From Sphaerosporella brunnea (Eukaryota > Ascomycota > Pezizomycetes > Pezizales > Pyronemataceae): DNA of 64,000 nt. This document shows positions 11,086 through 24,600 of this stretch, one piece after another; the first letter of the stretch is position 1; the number at the start of each line of letters is the position of its first letter. The notes under the pieces were generated by a model that worked only from the letters and a program-made list of their open reading frames with translations, was not told the DNA's origin and searched no databases. Both the position numbers and the translations under genes were made by a program. The stretch covers positions 1 to 64,000 of the forward strand of contig VXIS01000070.1 in NCBI GenBank assembly GCA_008704415.1. Reading direction: 5' to 3'.

Positions 11086-14000
11086 AGTCGAAGCGATACC
11101 GAGGAATGACTAGAAGTGCCTTCTGATTCCCGGGTGCCAGTGACTTAGCCGATCAAAGAGATAATGATATTCCAGTTGTCGCGACGGCGGAGACGGGGTA
11201 GACAGTCTGGCGGTAGAAGTGGGTGGTTGATGTCGCGAGCGTGGAGGAAATGCGAGAGTAAAGACCAATGACGGGCGCCGCAACACTGTAAATGTGAATT
11301 TCGATTTGGTACGACAGAGACAAGGCAAGACAGCTATGAAGTGAACTGCCTACAGTACTAGGAGCAGTAAGTAGGTCTAGAAAAGCAGTGCCAAGCAGTG
11401 ATAGATTAACGGGGGCCAAGACCCCAGATTCGGACCGCATCTTTAAAAAAGACGGTGTCTGCAACTAATTCTATCTACATATCCTACTATGAATTGCAAG
11501 TAGGACTGATCGGGTGGTATTGAGCTAAAGTCCACTGTAGGAAGTGATCAACAAGCGTATTTTCTGTGGCGCGTTCTCGATCTCTGCTATCTATGTTGAG
11601 ACTGCGGATATCTCCACGATCCAGCACACTCCAGCCCTCTCCTTTTGGAGGACTGCACGCCGGCAAGAGGCCTTCGAACTGATGGAGGACACAGGCCAGA
11701 AAAAGCAAGGACAGATCTGGTAGGATTACAATGCCCAATTTGTTTCCTCGAATGGCCATGCATGCGCAGTCACAGTGGCCAGAAGGCCACTGCGGGGAAA
11801 CTCCGAAATTGGGTGGCCAACTTAGACCGTTCTTCATTGTGTTTGTTATGCTACATAGCAAGTTGGTCGACGTCCCAATTCCCGAGTTCACACAAAGGTT
11901 ATCCAAGAGATATAAGTGGTCGACGGATCCCGCCGGTTTCAGGACGTCGGCGGTACGAGTTGATTGAACTTGATTCGATCGGCGCGTTTTCTGCGTCTCA
12001 ATCACGAACTGCCTCCTAAGCCCCGACTGCACAGAGCTGGACATCGTCTTCCATTCACCATTTTGTCGGTAGAGATTCTCGTCACGCCCAGTCTTGGGGA
12101 AGTCCTTTTACCCAGCTAAGTAGGCAAGGGATGATCACCGTTGCCAAGGTTAAGCACAAGCATCTCCCGATTGGCGAGACCTTACAGAACCTGGGTCCCA
12201 ACATAGCCGAAGGGACGGAAAGTGGCCGAATGTTAGATATTTGGGCCTTTCAAGGCGCCCTAACCGTCACCACTGAGACTGCGGTTAAGCGTGCACCACC
12301 CGGACCCTGTACGCTTTGTTCGCAAATAACTACCTACATGGCGCCACCAATGTACGCCTGCATTGTAAGCAACGCTCTGTTGGGATCGAATAGGCGGCCG
12401 GCTGGAGTGATGTCCAAGTCGACAATATTAACCCCGGGCTGAATATCACGCCACCTATATCGCTCACGATGGCAAAGGCCAAAGTCTAGACAAAATCTTG
12501 CGGTCGCCATCGTTCCATACCTACAGCATTCTATCTCAAATTGCCACCAGCAAGACGCCTGCGACGACATTGAGAGCCCAAGCTCCGTGGGGTGATATCT
12601 CCGGATCTTCGCATGCGCACACACACTCTCTCTCAAGTGTCTGATGCATTGGGCAATGCACGTGGGCGCTGACGATCTCCGACAGTTTCGGAAGGCCGAA
12701 ATCCAAACCAAACAATAGCGGAAGTTGCATCATCAGCATGGCGTACCAATCCAGCGGGGCCACAAGCGTAGTCGCCACGGCCCAGACACAAAATACGAAG
12801 TCTGACGGAGAGTTCCGCTGTTCGGTGTTGTTCGACAAGACACTTTTTTTTTTTTTTTTAACTGCATAGCTGCACAAAAGGTTCTCATGCAACTATCTAC
12901 TAGGGAGAGGTTTTGTTACGTCCGACATCGGCAAAAAGTCACGCATACATCTGCACACCAAAGCTCACGGTTTAGTCATTTCGACAACCAAGCGTTAACC
13001 AAGCATCAGAGATATGTAATAAGCGGAACGCTAGATTTCACGATCCTTCGGACAATGCAACTTAATGTGCATACAACCACCATTGATTGGGAGTGAGAAC
13101 GTGTTACTGCGATGAATAAGCTACGCTGTGTAGTCCAGTGCGTTGAACAGCACAGCCTCTTATTTCCAGAGCTCGAAATGTGCATATACGATATCTGGTG
13201 CGTGCGCAGACTGCCGGTCTGGGATATCCACCAAATCCTCCCTACTACATAGACACCATGCACTGCGCCTTGTCATTCAGTAGGTATGTACGGCGTCCTA
13301 GCTTTTTTTATCTCTTCGGTAGTTTCGAATCAACTATTCTATTATTATAAACATCCTCGTGTTCATGGTTTGACGGATTCATATTGCAAATAGATGTTTT
13401 CGGACATTCAGAGGTAACTACTTCCATATCGCCTGCGGCCGCAGCTGGCAGCGGGGTAGATACATGCCCCGCGCCGGCGGCCACAGGAAACATATCGGCG
13501 TCGGGCTCGACCCCCCGCCAGTAGATCAGGTGAACGGGTCACCAGTTGAAGTGATCCCGTTCGGACATTCGGACAGGGGAGATGAAGCAAGTGGCTAGTG
13601 ACAGGTGGGTGGGTAGGCTGGCCTCATCGCCAGAGCACCGCCATCGTGAGCTATTGGTAATACTGATAGCACCGGCCCTTGCTGCACCCCCATCATGACC
13701 GTCACCGAGCCCGGGTCATTGCCAGCCCTGGGGAGGTGAGTGTGGGGGCTTGGGACTGCTTTATCCTCCCCGCCAGTACGTATCACCTGGGTTACATTGT
13801 TCCCCCTCATAACGGCGGCAATACATACATACATATCACAAAGAACAAGTCTCGCTGTTGGAAAATTTGCCGCTCTGATGCCGACATCTAGCTAGTACCT
13901 AGGACCTACTATTATTCTATCTATCTACTTAGTAAGTACGGTGGATCGACATCGACCATGCACAACATCCGGGCCGTGCATGATTAACTTTAGGATAAAC

Positions 14001-14930
14001 CCAGATATATATTCTGTCTATGATTGAATTTCAACGGTTATCGTGAACGCTGTATAAGGGCGGCTATCAGAAGCCCATCAAGTACCGGTAGCCATTACTC
14101 CTGTCAGTCATGGGTGCGTCTGGCCTGACTTTGGCTTCAACTGTGTAACACTCGGTGTCAATCCCACAGATAACTCCTCTTCATCTCAATCTCGAAACCC
14201 TCCATGCTGCTGCATCCTCGAGGTGCTCGATAACCCGCCGATCAAAAAAGTCGTTTGCCTCTTGGGCCGACTATCCCCTCCAGCGTTAAAAGCGCCGAAT
14301 ACTAAAGTCTTGTATATAATAAAGGGTCCGTTGGCCAACATACTGCGAGGGATAGCACGAGTGACATTCTATGTTTTCACCACTGTGCTCAGGTTCAAAC
14401 AAGCGGTTATGGGGCGCTCCCAACCCCAACACCCACCGGGATGCTCTACACTATCCCTTTTAAGCACGCAAGGCTTTCCAGACAACTCCGCAGCAACGGG
14501 CTTCGATTCCTCACCACGTGTGCACCCCTACATGCACAACCACGGAATAACGGCTACTTCTGGAAGGCCGCGGGGGATTCCGCGCAGGAGCTGGCGTCAC
14601 TGTGGCTCACAGCAGAGTTTTTTGTAATAATGCCTGCTCGTAAGGCGCCAAGTTTTCCAGATATGCCGAACGGCTCCAACGGAGCTCCTTGTTCACGCGC
14701 AGAAGCATATAGCCGCCCTCAGGTCGGCGAGCAACAGAGCTTCGCGCGCGCCCACGTGTAGCCTCGGAGAATAATTATTTGGTGTGTATTCATCTGTGTA
14801 CTGTGGAAAAACGTCCGCATATGTCGCTGCAGATGTGATTCGAAAAGAAGCTTCCAGCCAGACTGAAAAATCTATAATTATGCCTCTACATGATTTTAAA
14901 ACGCCGTGCAATGGAACCGTCCACACATGT
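11086..14930. other. Gene-poor intergenic region (about 3.8 kb)
   Basis: No frame here has recognisable domains or splices into a family-like protein. The longest (11487-12044, minus) is a compositionally ordinary open frame with no supporting features. A stretch at 13968-13986 (ccgtgcatgattaacttt) recurs almost exactly at 48988-49006, so some of this may be old repeat material. No tRNA, rRNA or tandem repeat seen. Confidence 0.5.
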
Positions 14931-17745
14931 CTAAAAGTTCTTTTGAAACACAAAGCTAACCTCTCTCATCTTCTCTGCCTCGCAGAGCACTTTCACTAAC
15001 ATCTCATCCTCCAAGCTCACCTCGCCATATTTGTCCTCTTCTTCGTCGCCGTCAAACCCCTTTGTCCAGGAATTGTCCCTCCTTTCCGCGCTAAGAAGCT
15101 TGGTCGAGACGTGTTCATAGCTCATCAAGGCCCCCAGTCCCTTGCCATTGCTGGCTTCTTTGATGGCCTTGCCTGATATGATGTCGTCGTTCACAGCAGA
15201 CGCCTTAATGAGGCCCGGAAACTCCAGAGGCTCGTCGTCGTCGCTGTCATCCACAGAAGGAGGTGTGGGCTCCACAAGGTACCCCTTGCCCTCGCAGCTA
15301 CAGCCAAGAAGGTCATGCGTTTGACAGTCTGTCCGCTCGTCGAGCGAGAATAAATCTTTAAGCTCGGCAAGGGTGAATGCCGAGCCACCGGTTTTGTTGT
15401 CCATAACCGAGTCTGCGAGTCCTTGCTTGGTTATTTGGCGTTGAAATATCTTCTCATCAAAACAACCGGTGGTGAGCATTCTGTAGATCATGACTGGACG
15501 TTTTTGCCCATCTCTGTGAATCCGTGCCATTGCTTGCGCATCCGTGGCAGGATTCCAGTCCAGGTCGAAAAGGACCAAACGAGAAGCGCCAATGAGGTTG
15601 ATTCCTGCGCCGCCGCTTTTGGCGGAGAGAAGAAAGGCGAACGCCTCATTGCTGTCAACTCTGTTGAACTTGTCGACTAAGCCTTGTCGTTTATCTGTGG
15701 GCGTACTACCGTCCAGCCGCAACCAGGAAAGACCGCGAGATATGAGCAAGCTCTGCAACACATCGAGGGTACTTGTGTAGTTGGAAACAATGACGATCTT
15801 TTCGTCAGTATGTGCTTTGAGTGTGGCAAGTAGCCTATCCAGGACGCGAAGCTTGCCACTGGATGTCGCACTTTTAGATGCCAATAGCTGCGGATTAACT
15901 CCAGAGAGTAGCGCCTGGAAGTTCTCGCTTTGCTCTTTACCGTCTTCAGACTTTAGGAGTCCGGGAGTGTTGCACAGTTTCTTGAGCACGGTAATCAGAA
16001 GCAAAGATGCATCTGGGCTTCCGAGACACCTATTAAAGGCCGAAGAATCCAAAATATTGCGATAGACCTCCAACTGCCGTGATGTGGGGCGGCAAAAAAT
16101 AACATACTCCTTCTTGGGCGGGAGATACGAGGATAGAATTTCAGCTGTCCGACGGAGGACAAACATTGCTGTAATTCTTGCGAGCTCATCGCTACGCCCT
16201 TTACCCTTCTCTACGTCCTTTTTAGAGACGCCCGGCTGTCGACTTTTCAAAATGGGATTTTCGAACTCCTTTCGGAAGGTCGCATAACTCTCCAACAGCC
16301 CCGGATTCACGAAATCGCTACCAACATCGACTCTGTTAGTAAAGATTGCGAAGTGAAGAACGAGTCTCACATACACCATAATAAAAAATTCATGCAGATC
16401 GTTTTGAAGAGGTGTGCCGCTCAGAATGACCCTTCGTGGCGTGTTTAGGGCCCGAATGGCTTGTGCCGCCTTGTTTTTTTCCGTCTTAAGGCGATGCCCT
16501 TCATCCGCAATCACGATGTCTATACTGCCCTTCTTGAGCTCGGTGTACACTTTTTGCAACTAGAGACTGGTCAATAAAGCTTCTCTTGGTCGCAAAAAAA
16601 AAAAGCACAAACCTTTTCGTAGCCGATTACCAACACCGAGTATGTCTTGCCTGCAATAAATTCCCTCAAATTTGTCTTGGAATCCACGACAAGAACCCCG
16701 ATGCGCTCATTTCCAAGCCATTTTTTGAACTCTTTCCGCCAATTATTGATCAAAGTGACGGGACACACGATCAAGGCCTTCTTAACAACGGGTGAATCGC
16801 CGTAGATAGGATTCTGCTTCATCAGTGTCCACAACAAAGCAATCGTCTGCAATGTTTTTCCTAGTCCCATTTCGTCTGCCAGAATAGCACCCTGCCCTTC
16901 GAAGGACTTCATGCCCATGATACACTGGTAAAGGAACTCCACACCCTCGCGCTGATGCGGTCGCAGGTGTCGAGCGATGAAGGGATCTACCACCACGTCC
17001 ACAATCTTCTTTCCTACTGGTACTGATCTAGAGCTCGGCCGTGGCATTACCAACGCGTTCTCGGCTTTCGGATCATGTCTCGGGGTAGGTACTTTCGAGT
17101 TGGTCTTGGGGAGAACAGTAGTCGACAACAAGGGAGTCTTAAATCCCTTAGACGGTGCGGCCGTGTGTACAATTGGTGAATCCTCAACTTCGCTAGCCTT
17201 ACTTGCACGAAGAAAAGGTCGCCCCGCCAGATAATCCGCCTTCGAGAGCAGCGAGTCGATTTCTACCTCTTTAGCACCGATTGAGATGATATCGCCAATC
17301 TCCAGCTTCTTGTTCATCAGGGTCTTTCCGAGGTCTTTTCCCGAGGAATCCTGGAGCATAGCATAACCGCCCGAAACCGCAAGCACACCGTCACCATCGA
17401 AGGTCTTGTGTTTCTTGGTCGTTTTCTTCCTCCTGTGGAAAGGTCAACAGCCCATTCTACGTGAGAGCGGACGAGTGCTGGTGCATACCACAGGACGTTG
17501 TAATAACCATCTTCCCCACCGCTACCCCCACTGAGAGTCCGGATGGGAGCTGTACCCAGGGTAGGACTTGTCTTATTCGCAACATTCTTCGATAGGAGTA
17601 ACGGCTTTCTTCCGATGGAACCCAATCTCGCGGCAGGCTTCGAGGCGGGAGCAGAGGATTCCGTGGTCTCTAACTTCGGCTTTTTGGCTGGAGGCTCACC
17701 CCCAGCTGGCCGTCGATTGAGGAGTGGAGGAACAAATTGCTTCAT
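14931..17745 (-). CDS. RDH54: RDH54/RAD54B-type SNF2 DNA translocase
   Basis: SNF2-family double-strand-DNA translocase that works with Rad51/Dmc1 in homologous recombination. Exons 17745-17489, 17432-16613, 16559-16375, 16317-14931 give 882 aa. The RAD54B/Rdh54 rather than Rad54 identity rests on the N-terminal WRKKTTKKHKTFDGDG block, KDLGKTL, ALVMPRP, and the C-terminal HDLLGCSCEG and VSFVFQ. Helicase motifs: I DEMGLGKT (residues 272-279), II DEGH (about 378-381), III SGTPLQND, then LDGSTPTDKRQ, SAKSGGAGINLIGASRL and HRDGQKRPV. The third splice restores FIMVDFVNPGLL. A basic nuclear-type segment PAKKPKLE is near the start. The second intron (16560-16612) contains a T12 run. All expected motifs are intact. 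Confidence 0.93.
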
Positions 17746-17993
17746 GCTATTTCGTAAGATTGCGAGGAATTGGGCGTGGAGTGTTGTGGCGTGGAGGGAA
17801 GACGCGACGCTACGCGTTGCTCGCTGACGGGGCACTTCGATATTTTGTGTAACCTCAACACTCTCAAACAATCTGTTGAATACGATACACAAAAATTGCT
17901 GCACAAAAATCAATCATGGTCACAGCCGGCCATGACAAACGCAAAACACGGAACAGATCAAAAAGACATTAAAAAAAATTACATAAATCGCTA

Positions 17994-18170
17994 CTAGCGA
18001 CGTCCACGAGCCGGGTGAAGCGGTGCATGACACACACTAGGCATGCAACAGTCTCCATCCCTAAAACAGCGCCGGTGACCACAATTCAGGCACCACTCGC
18101 TGGTCTCGGGCGAGAACTGACCACAACGACAGCAGTCAAAGCCTCGAAATGTGGCGGGAGCATTATTCAT
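17994..18170 (-). CDS. Small cysteine-rich zinc-ribbon-like protein (58 aa)
   Basis: Single exon, ATG at 18170-18168, TAG at 17996-17994. It has eight or more cysteines in 58 residues, with FDCCRCGQ near residue 11-18 and WCLNCGHRRC near 26-35. The two CxxC-type knuckles (CRC and CLNC) and the CGHRRC signature are familiar from very short fungal zinc-ribbon proteins that begin with a W/F-x-C-C-x-C-G knuckle. A TATA-like element lies 72-78 bp upstream of the start. The neighbours RDH54 and paralog B are on the same strand. The product may bind zinc and nucleic acid or protein; that is inference. The length is short, so expression needs RNA support, but the spacing of the cysteines argues against chance. 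Confidence 0.65.
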   Translation of the reverse strand: MNNAPATFRGFDCCRCGQFSPETSEWCLNCGHRRCFRDGDCCMPSVCHAPLHPARGRR

Positions 18171-18241
18171 GGTTGTATTGGTGAAAATTTTGTGACTCTG
18201 AGAGTAGTGGACTGGCCTGGAAATGTGGCTGGGCAGCTCGA

Positions 18242-18248
18242 ATTTATA
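18242..18248 (-). promoter_or_regulatory. TATA-like element upstream of the small zinc-ribbon gene
   Basis: The minus strand reads TATAAAT within GGTATAAATTCGAGC, 72-78 bp before the ATG at 18170. Position and sequence fit a TATA box; not otherwise supported. Confidence 0.4.
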
Positions 18249-18448
18249 CCGTTAGGTCAAACAACCATCATGGAATGGGATGTGCATTGAAAACCGCAGA
18301 CTCCTTTCAATTATGGTGCAGAAATGGAAGCAAATTTCAGCAAAGAATTATGTACCAGTAGCTATCATTGTATCCATCAGGCGTAACTTAGCCCAAAAGC
18401 ATCCCCTAGATGCTCACCGCGCGCGGAAAACCAAACAATCTGCCACCC

Positions 18449-21400
18449 TTAGTAAAAAACTTCCCCCATCTTGATGCCTCTAGATGCTTTCTTCTTCAAC
18501 TCCTCTACCATAAGCCTCTCCCTCCTTCGTTGTTGCAATGCCGCTGTGAATTCTTCAGCAAAACATCTACACTCGGTATCCGTTTGAAACTCTATTTCAA
18601 ACCACTTGAAATCATCAAACGCCTCCTGCTTTTCAATTCCCATCCCTTCCTTGTCCAGACGAAAGCCTCCAGAAAGATCCCGCTTTGGATCACCAAGAAC
18701 GCAGGCCTTCACAGAGCTAGGGTTGCCGAACGCCTTATGCGAGCTTGGTCTTATGCGTAGTGTCCGAGGAGAGTTGTTAGGGATGGCAATCATGATATCG
18801 TCGGTGACGAAGATGCTGATAATTATCTCATCGAGATACATGACCAACCGCGTTGCGTTGACCCGCACCTCATCTGGAGGTGCAGCAGAGCGCAAAGAAG
18901 GTGCCTGACTGAGCACAATAGAGTTGCGGTAACTCGAAAGGCCCCCACTGAGCTCCGTGCCCGCCGGTTTCCAGAGTTGAATCCGCGCTTTGTGTGTCGT
19001 GTGTTCCCCGGAAAGGAAACCGCGGGTATAACGGATGGAGCGGATGTTTTGAACGTCGGCCTCAACGGACTCCTGCAGAAAAGCCTGTTGGAATGCAAAC
19101 ATATCTACGATCGGGAGTGAGTGAGAGTGTGAGAAGGCATATGGGTGAATTCTAGTTACCGACTAGGTTGTAAAATTTATAGCAGAGGGTTGCGAGAGGC
19201 GGTGGACCAGCCTGTCCAGTTCCGGAGAAACTGCTGACGGAGGACTTACGTCTGGTTATGGAGCCGCGGTCCTTGGAATGCAAATTTGAGGAGTATGTGC
19301 CCGGCCCCGCCTTACGCAAGAAGACAACTGGTAAACTCTCATGATAGCCATACTCTGGGACAAATTCGGTAGCTGACGGCCGAACTGAATATAATTGAGT
19401 TAATAACTGGGGGAACGTGAACATGACGATGACCTACGATATCTCTGGTCCACATTCTTGCCTCTCAAGGTAAGCAGACGGTATTCTCCGGTGATTTGTG
19501 TTTCAAAAACACGGATGATGCACTCTTCCCAGACAGTTTGGCCCCTGCATGCTTCCGATGTTTTCAACTTCCTATCGCAAAGCGTCAGTGAATGAGGTAT
19601 GGGATAGAACTGCATATAAATATACATCTGAGCGAAGCTCTCGGGCATAATCTCCCTTTCACCGGGCCTTACGCCGTATTCCACCGCAAAATCGACATTC
19701 CATGAGTCTTCCTCCCCAGGTGGTCCATCCAAAGAAGGCGCACGTGAGTCGTAAATTTGCAAGACTGACGCTCTTCTCGACAGCTCAGGTGCCAACAGGG
19801 GAGGTAGCGGCGGTAGCTCCTTTTCTTCCAATAAAGTCGGACTAGGATTTGCCATCACATAGGATGAGCTGGACGATCCAGAACTGCTTCGAGAGACTGT
19901 TGGTTGCCGTGGTGGTAGCTCCAACAGAGTTGGTGCTTCATTCCTCTGGCTGGTGGCCGGTGTGAATACCGGCTCAGGCGTCAGCGGTCCGATTCTAACA
20001 GGCTCATTGAAGCATTCCTCTAGACCGAGCGTTGGAGAGTCACAATATATCTCATCGATTATTTCGCTTGTAGTTGGACTAGGTGACATAAAGCCAGAGC
20101 CATCTGAAGCTTCTGACATTTCCGGTTCTGCATTGCAGTAAGGTAATATATCTTCTAAAGAGAGGATAGGGCTCAGCGGAGATGGCGGTTTGCTAACATT
20201 GGCTTCCTTCGGCTGTTCCACAAGTACAGCCTCGTGATGGTAGTCTCTGTGTGTTTCGACGCGCAGATTGCTAATCGGCGGCCTTCGCGTCCTGTTGGAG
20301 CAGCCCCGCTGAGGTATGCAAGGAGGCGTAAATGGCAGACCGCCCGGTCCAGGCAACCCATCGGCTGCGACCGCGGTGTAGGGTGGAGGTGGCAGTGAGG
20401 GTGTGCTGTGTGCCGCGGAGACTTCAGGCCCTTGCGTTGGCGCTGCATTGGGATTTGTTGAACCCACACGCTTACACGAATTGGGTGGAACAGTTGCTGT
20501 CGTATTCAGAATTCCATGCTCCCAAACGGTTTGCAGACTTCCTCCTGTGAAAGGAGCCGGCATGTTGTTATCTTCCACGAGATGTTCAAGAATTATACGA
20601 AAATCCCCATGGGTTTCGATGGCCTCCCTGTCCGGAAAACAGGAGGCTTTGACAAGAGTGCTAAATGTGACGAGAAGCTCCTTTGAGAAGTCAGCAGACC
20701 CGCATGTGATCGAAGGATAAGACGTCAGCCCACGGTAGAAACAAGTGCCACAACTGCTCTCGCCTCATCCGAGCTCAGCCCAAGACTTTGGGACTCCCGT
20801 AGTTCCTGTAGCAACCAGGCTGCTTTGAGAAGATCAAGGTAGCCACTGGGGGAGACGTGTTTGGTTTCAGCAACATGGCCGAGCTTGGAGATAGCCTCGA
20901 ATGTCCAGAACATAGCAACACGAATGGCGATGGCCACTGGGAAATCGGTGAAGAGGTTTTTTTCATCATAGATGCAAAGTTTCTCGAAACGTCCAACGAT
21001 TGGTGTTTTTTCTTTTTCATCAGCTTGTTCGGAGAGCATTCGCCTCAGTTGCCCAGTGACGTCCATAGTCTCGATGGAATTCCAAAGCGCTACGGCATCA
21101 TTCCTATCCCATACAAGTGTACATGTCAGTATGGGTGGTTAGGTCTAGGGAATAGGCCGGAGAATAGTTTACCCCATCAGCATCCGCATGACCAGGTCAA
21201 ACGCCCAGCAGTGATACCCCACCCTCTCCTGCAATTCTTGTAGCTTCTTTTCACCGCCACTGAATTGTGTTTTGACTGAAAACTCCAACCCGTGTTCAGT
21301 ATTGTGGGGGGCATCATGCAACGCGGTCAGCATTCTTTCAACTTCGGTCAGGCTTGCATGGACACCATCGAGCGCAAGACCCAAGCATTCGGCGGCAGCT

Positions 21401-21642
21401 CTACTATTGTCAGAGCGAACCACCTTCGAATCTGGATTTTGAATCTCGGTACTGAGATGTTCCAATGCGCGAGAGAGTCGATCTATTTCCTGTCCAAGGA
21501 AGGTGTAGCCCGTCGGTGCATGAACCCAGCGAAAGTACGTCGTGTAGAGAGCGGCCGCGCACTGCTGGGTACAGATGTACAGCGCCGCGTTAAGCTCCTT
21601 CGTCGCCATTGCTTGTGGATTGGATGATGTTTTTGCTTCCAT
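18449..21642 (-). CDS. Uncharacterised fungal protein, paralog B (969 aa, six exons)
   Basis: Function not recognised. Exons 21642-21173, 21103-20734, 20680-19626, 19571-19438, 19384-19160, 19104-18449 (2910 nt, in frame). The first 240 residues are helical (QEIDRLSRALEHLSTEIQNP, SLTEVERMLTALHDA). A long serine/proline-rich acidic middle has several LLELPPR/PPLPPLL stretches. The C-terminal half matches paralog A: GVRPGEREIMPESFAQM, FVPEYGYHESLPVVFLRK, HKARIQLW, TRLVMYLDE, RIRPSSHKAFGNP, DFKWFEIEF, and RRRERLMVEELKKKASRG at the end. The intron after the GVRPGE block lies in the same place and phase in both genes. Paralog A has an extra intron (8356-8427) where this gene continues FVTDD without interruption. 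No enzyme motif or membrane segment seen. Confidence 0.78.
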
Positions 21643-24600
21643 GCGGCAACCAGAGGAAACTAAAATGAATGGATGTTTGGGATATCAGCCATGCAAGTAA
21701 TAGGAAATATGTGGTCTATCCGACAGGTTTTTGCTCCTGCAAGGACGCATGATAACGTGTTGTGGTCGTCCATGTATGTGACAGACCCAAATATACCAGT
21801 GTAGTCTTATTGCTGCGGGCCCGGAGCCACGACGTATTCCAATTCAGCTCTGCAGTTCGTATAAGCCAGACTCGAAATTATGCCGGCTCAGCCATCGATC
21901 ATCCGTGCAGATCCCGTTTCCCGAGTGGGAAGACACTTGAACTCCCCAACAGAGCGGGTACAATGCGATGGATAGCCACTCGACTCGCCGATTGCGGAAA
22001 AAGGTGGTCGGGTATGATACAAATGAATGCTTCAAAAGCTGGTTTCCGTCAGGGTGCACGGTTGCTGGCGCGATCCTCTGTAACACAAGGCGAGATCCAT
22101 AAGATATCCATCTAGACTCCTTGGATCCGGAAGTCGCGCCAATAGTGGCGAATCCTCCAAATCCTTATTTGGGAGGGGGGGGGGGCTGAGGACTGAGACT
22201 GGTCCCGGGTACCCTTAAATTTGTGGGAACCTTTAAGATGAGACCGTTTCGGTTTATATTTAAGGCACTGGCGCATGGCAATGTCGTGCGTACTCTAGAC
22301 TCAGGTATCCAGGGCGGCTGCAGGTCGACCAGGAATATGTGGGATGACCTGGGGTGTTTGGTATCATTGATTTATGCCGCACAAATAATTCCCTCGATTT
22401 AAATGGATGAAATGCCGCCATTATCGGAATTCTAAGACGAGGACGAGTGGGTTGCCGAAGAGGACAAAAAGAGCGAACAGAATGAACGCAGACTTCTGAC
22501 CGTAAGGCATATGCGTTCCAAACATTTGCATGGCCTCGAACGTTGCATAGGACAACTTCTAATTCACGAGTACTGGGGCCTTTTTGTGGGGCCTTTTGTA
22601 TGCAGAGCAGTATGCAGGTAGCTGTGGCCACAAGAAATCTCGAGCACGTGGTTAGCGTTCCGCATCAGGCAACGCCTGACCAGCCGTCCCGTCCCGCTCA
22701 TTCTTTATGGCCTTCGAACTGACAGGCTTTCAATTTACGCATGCACGAATCGATCACCCGCTCCCGAATGTTGGCATATCAAACCCCTCAGACATATCAC
22801 TAACATCAGCAACTCTTACAGCAAAAGTGAGATAACGCAGTTAATTTAGCTCTGAGTGATATACACTCGCAGCTTGTCTCCCTCTGTCTTCAGCAGCCAC
22901 CACAGCCAACTAGATAGTACATATCTCAATGCTGGCTATAAGTGCCTGTTAGTGGCGCTGCGTACCAAGCTGCGATGCGAGCGATGGTCCCTGTTGGAAT
23001 CCTTGAGGAACCAATCCTGACCTCGAGATACAGTGGCGATAAAGGTATTTTCGCCGTCACGCTCCCATCTAGTGAGCGACGCCCAGGTTGTCACTTGCTT
23101 TTCGCCTCTTCAATGACTGGAGACCTTCCCGTCGCTCTATAGCGGCCGAATAGATCGATGCCCTGTAGCAACAAGCAGCAACCTGTTCCTGTTGTATAGG
23201 TCCAATGGAGAGAACAGGTGTGGGACCCCCTATTTGGTAACAATAGAACGTCAAAATCGATGTCGAGCAAAGAACTTCAGGGGATAGGTAATTGTTCTAT
23301 TCGGCCCCGATAGAACGACGAGAAGGCTCCACTGAGTACGTGTGACTACAGATGCGTGGAAACTGGGAGCTGGAATCCTGTGACTAGTACTATACAATAG
23401 CATAGGAGCTTATTGTGGAGGCAGCCGTACGACGAACTGGACCAAAGAAGAGGAGGGTATACGCTGCTCAATCTAACTCGCGCAACAGATATCTCGTTTG
23501 AAGACGGGAGAATAGACACTGTCTGGTTCGATTCGGATGGAATTCGGACAGTCGGCTGGAATTCGGACCATCGGCTAGCATTATGTACTGCATGGAACAA
23601 TGGGTGCGATCTGTACCGAAACCATGGTGATATCACAAGACTACCTTCTGGAAGTTTTGCAAATACTGCAGCCAAATACCGTAACAATCCACTGGAAGGC
23701 AGAATTATAACGACTGTCTTCTGCTTGCAGAAGTAGTAGGTATTGATAACGCAGGCCTGACTGTATGGGTGGGCAATAATGCTTTCCTCTCCTGAATCTC
23801 CTGAAGGACGGGAATCATTCGACCATGCGTCGGGTCCGAGGGGCTAAGCGAGTGAGCAGCTGTGAGTACCCGTCTTGCACTTTTCAGGGATTCCATTCCG
23901 TCGAGTCCTCGAGAAAGTCCGCCGTCAATCCGAAAGAAGCCGTTCTCCTTTGATATACCAAATGCAGGCAGCCGCAATCGCCGGCTAGCCGCACCATCAA
24001 GGTAACCTAATCGGACTTTCAATTCGGAAGCTGAAGGCTAAGGACAATACGAGGATAGATCTTCTTGCGCGTTTCGCTTGCGCAGGCTGCCAATTCCGCC
24101 AGCTGATCATGAACTGTCTACTCAGACGCCGGACCCGAAAGCCTGGCCCGAGTGTTTACTACCTGGTACCCAGAGCGTTTCATCAAGAGGCGTCTCCTAT
24201 CTGTGCGGCTTTTTTACGTCCGGAAGCACTTGGCCGTTGTGCGAGCTGCATGTTGCTGGAACGCGGATTCTGCCTGGAAAAGGGCGGCAGGCGGGAGGCA
24301 GGCGCCTGCGCTGCTCGCGGCCCAAAGCTTGGAGTCGCACCGGCGCAGGCGGAGAAGTCCCCAAATCCGGATAGCTGCAGCGGTTGCACGACGCATATCA
24401 CAAGTTATCGACATCAGCTCCGGTCCCGCACGCATGCACGTGTTGGGCGGGGGTCTCGGCGCGGCTGGATGAGAGTATTGAGGGACGCCAGATCTAACAG
24501 AGCACATCTCTCGAGAAAGATATGCCAATGGCAGTTTAGACTGATGGGCCGAGACCTTTTGCGTGTTCCCTTTTGGGTGGGCAGAAGGCCTCCAATGCAT

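Noticed and set aside
11487..12044. 185-codon open frame on the minus strand
   Set aside because: No domain, signal peptide, membrane segment or compositional bias, and no splice partners; it lies in a long gene-poor stretch where a frame of this size can occur by chance.
23413..23736. 107-codon open frame with repeated attcgga phrases
   Set aside because: The short internal repeat and lack of any recognised pattern or consistent splicing make it more likely a chance frame in repeat-derived sequence.
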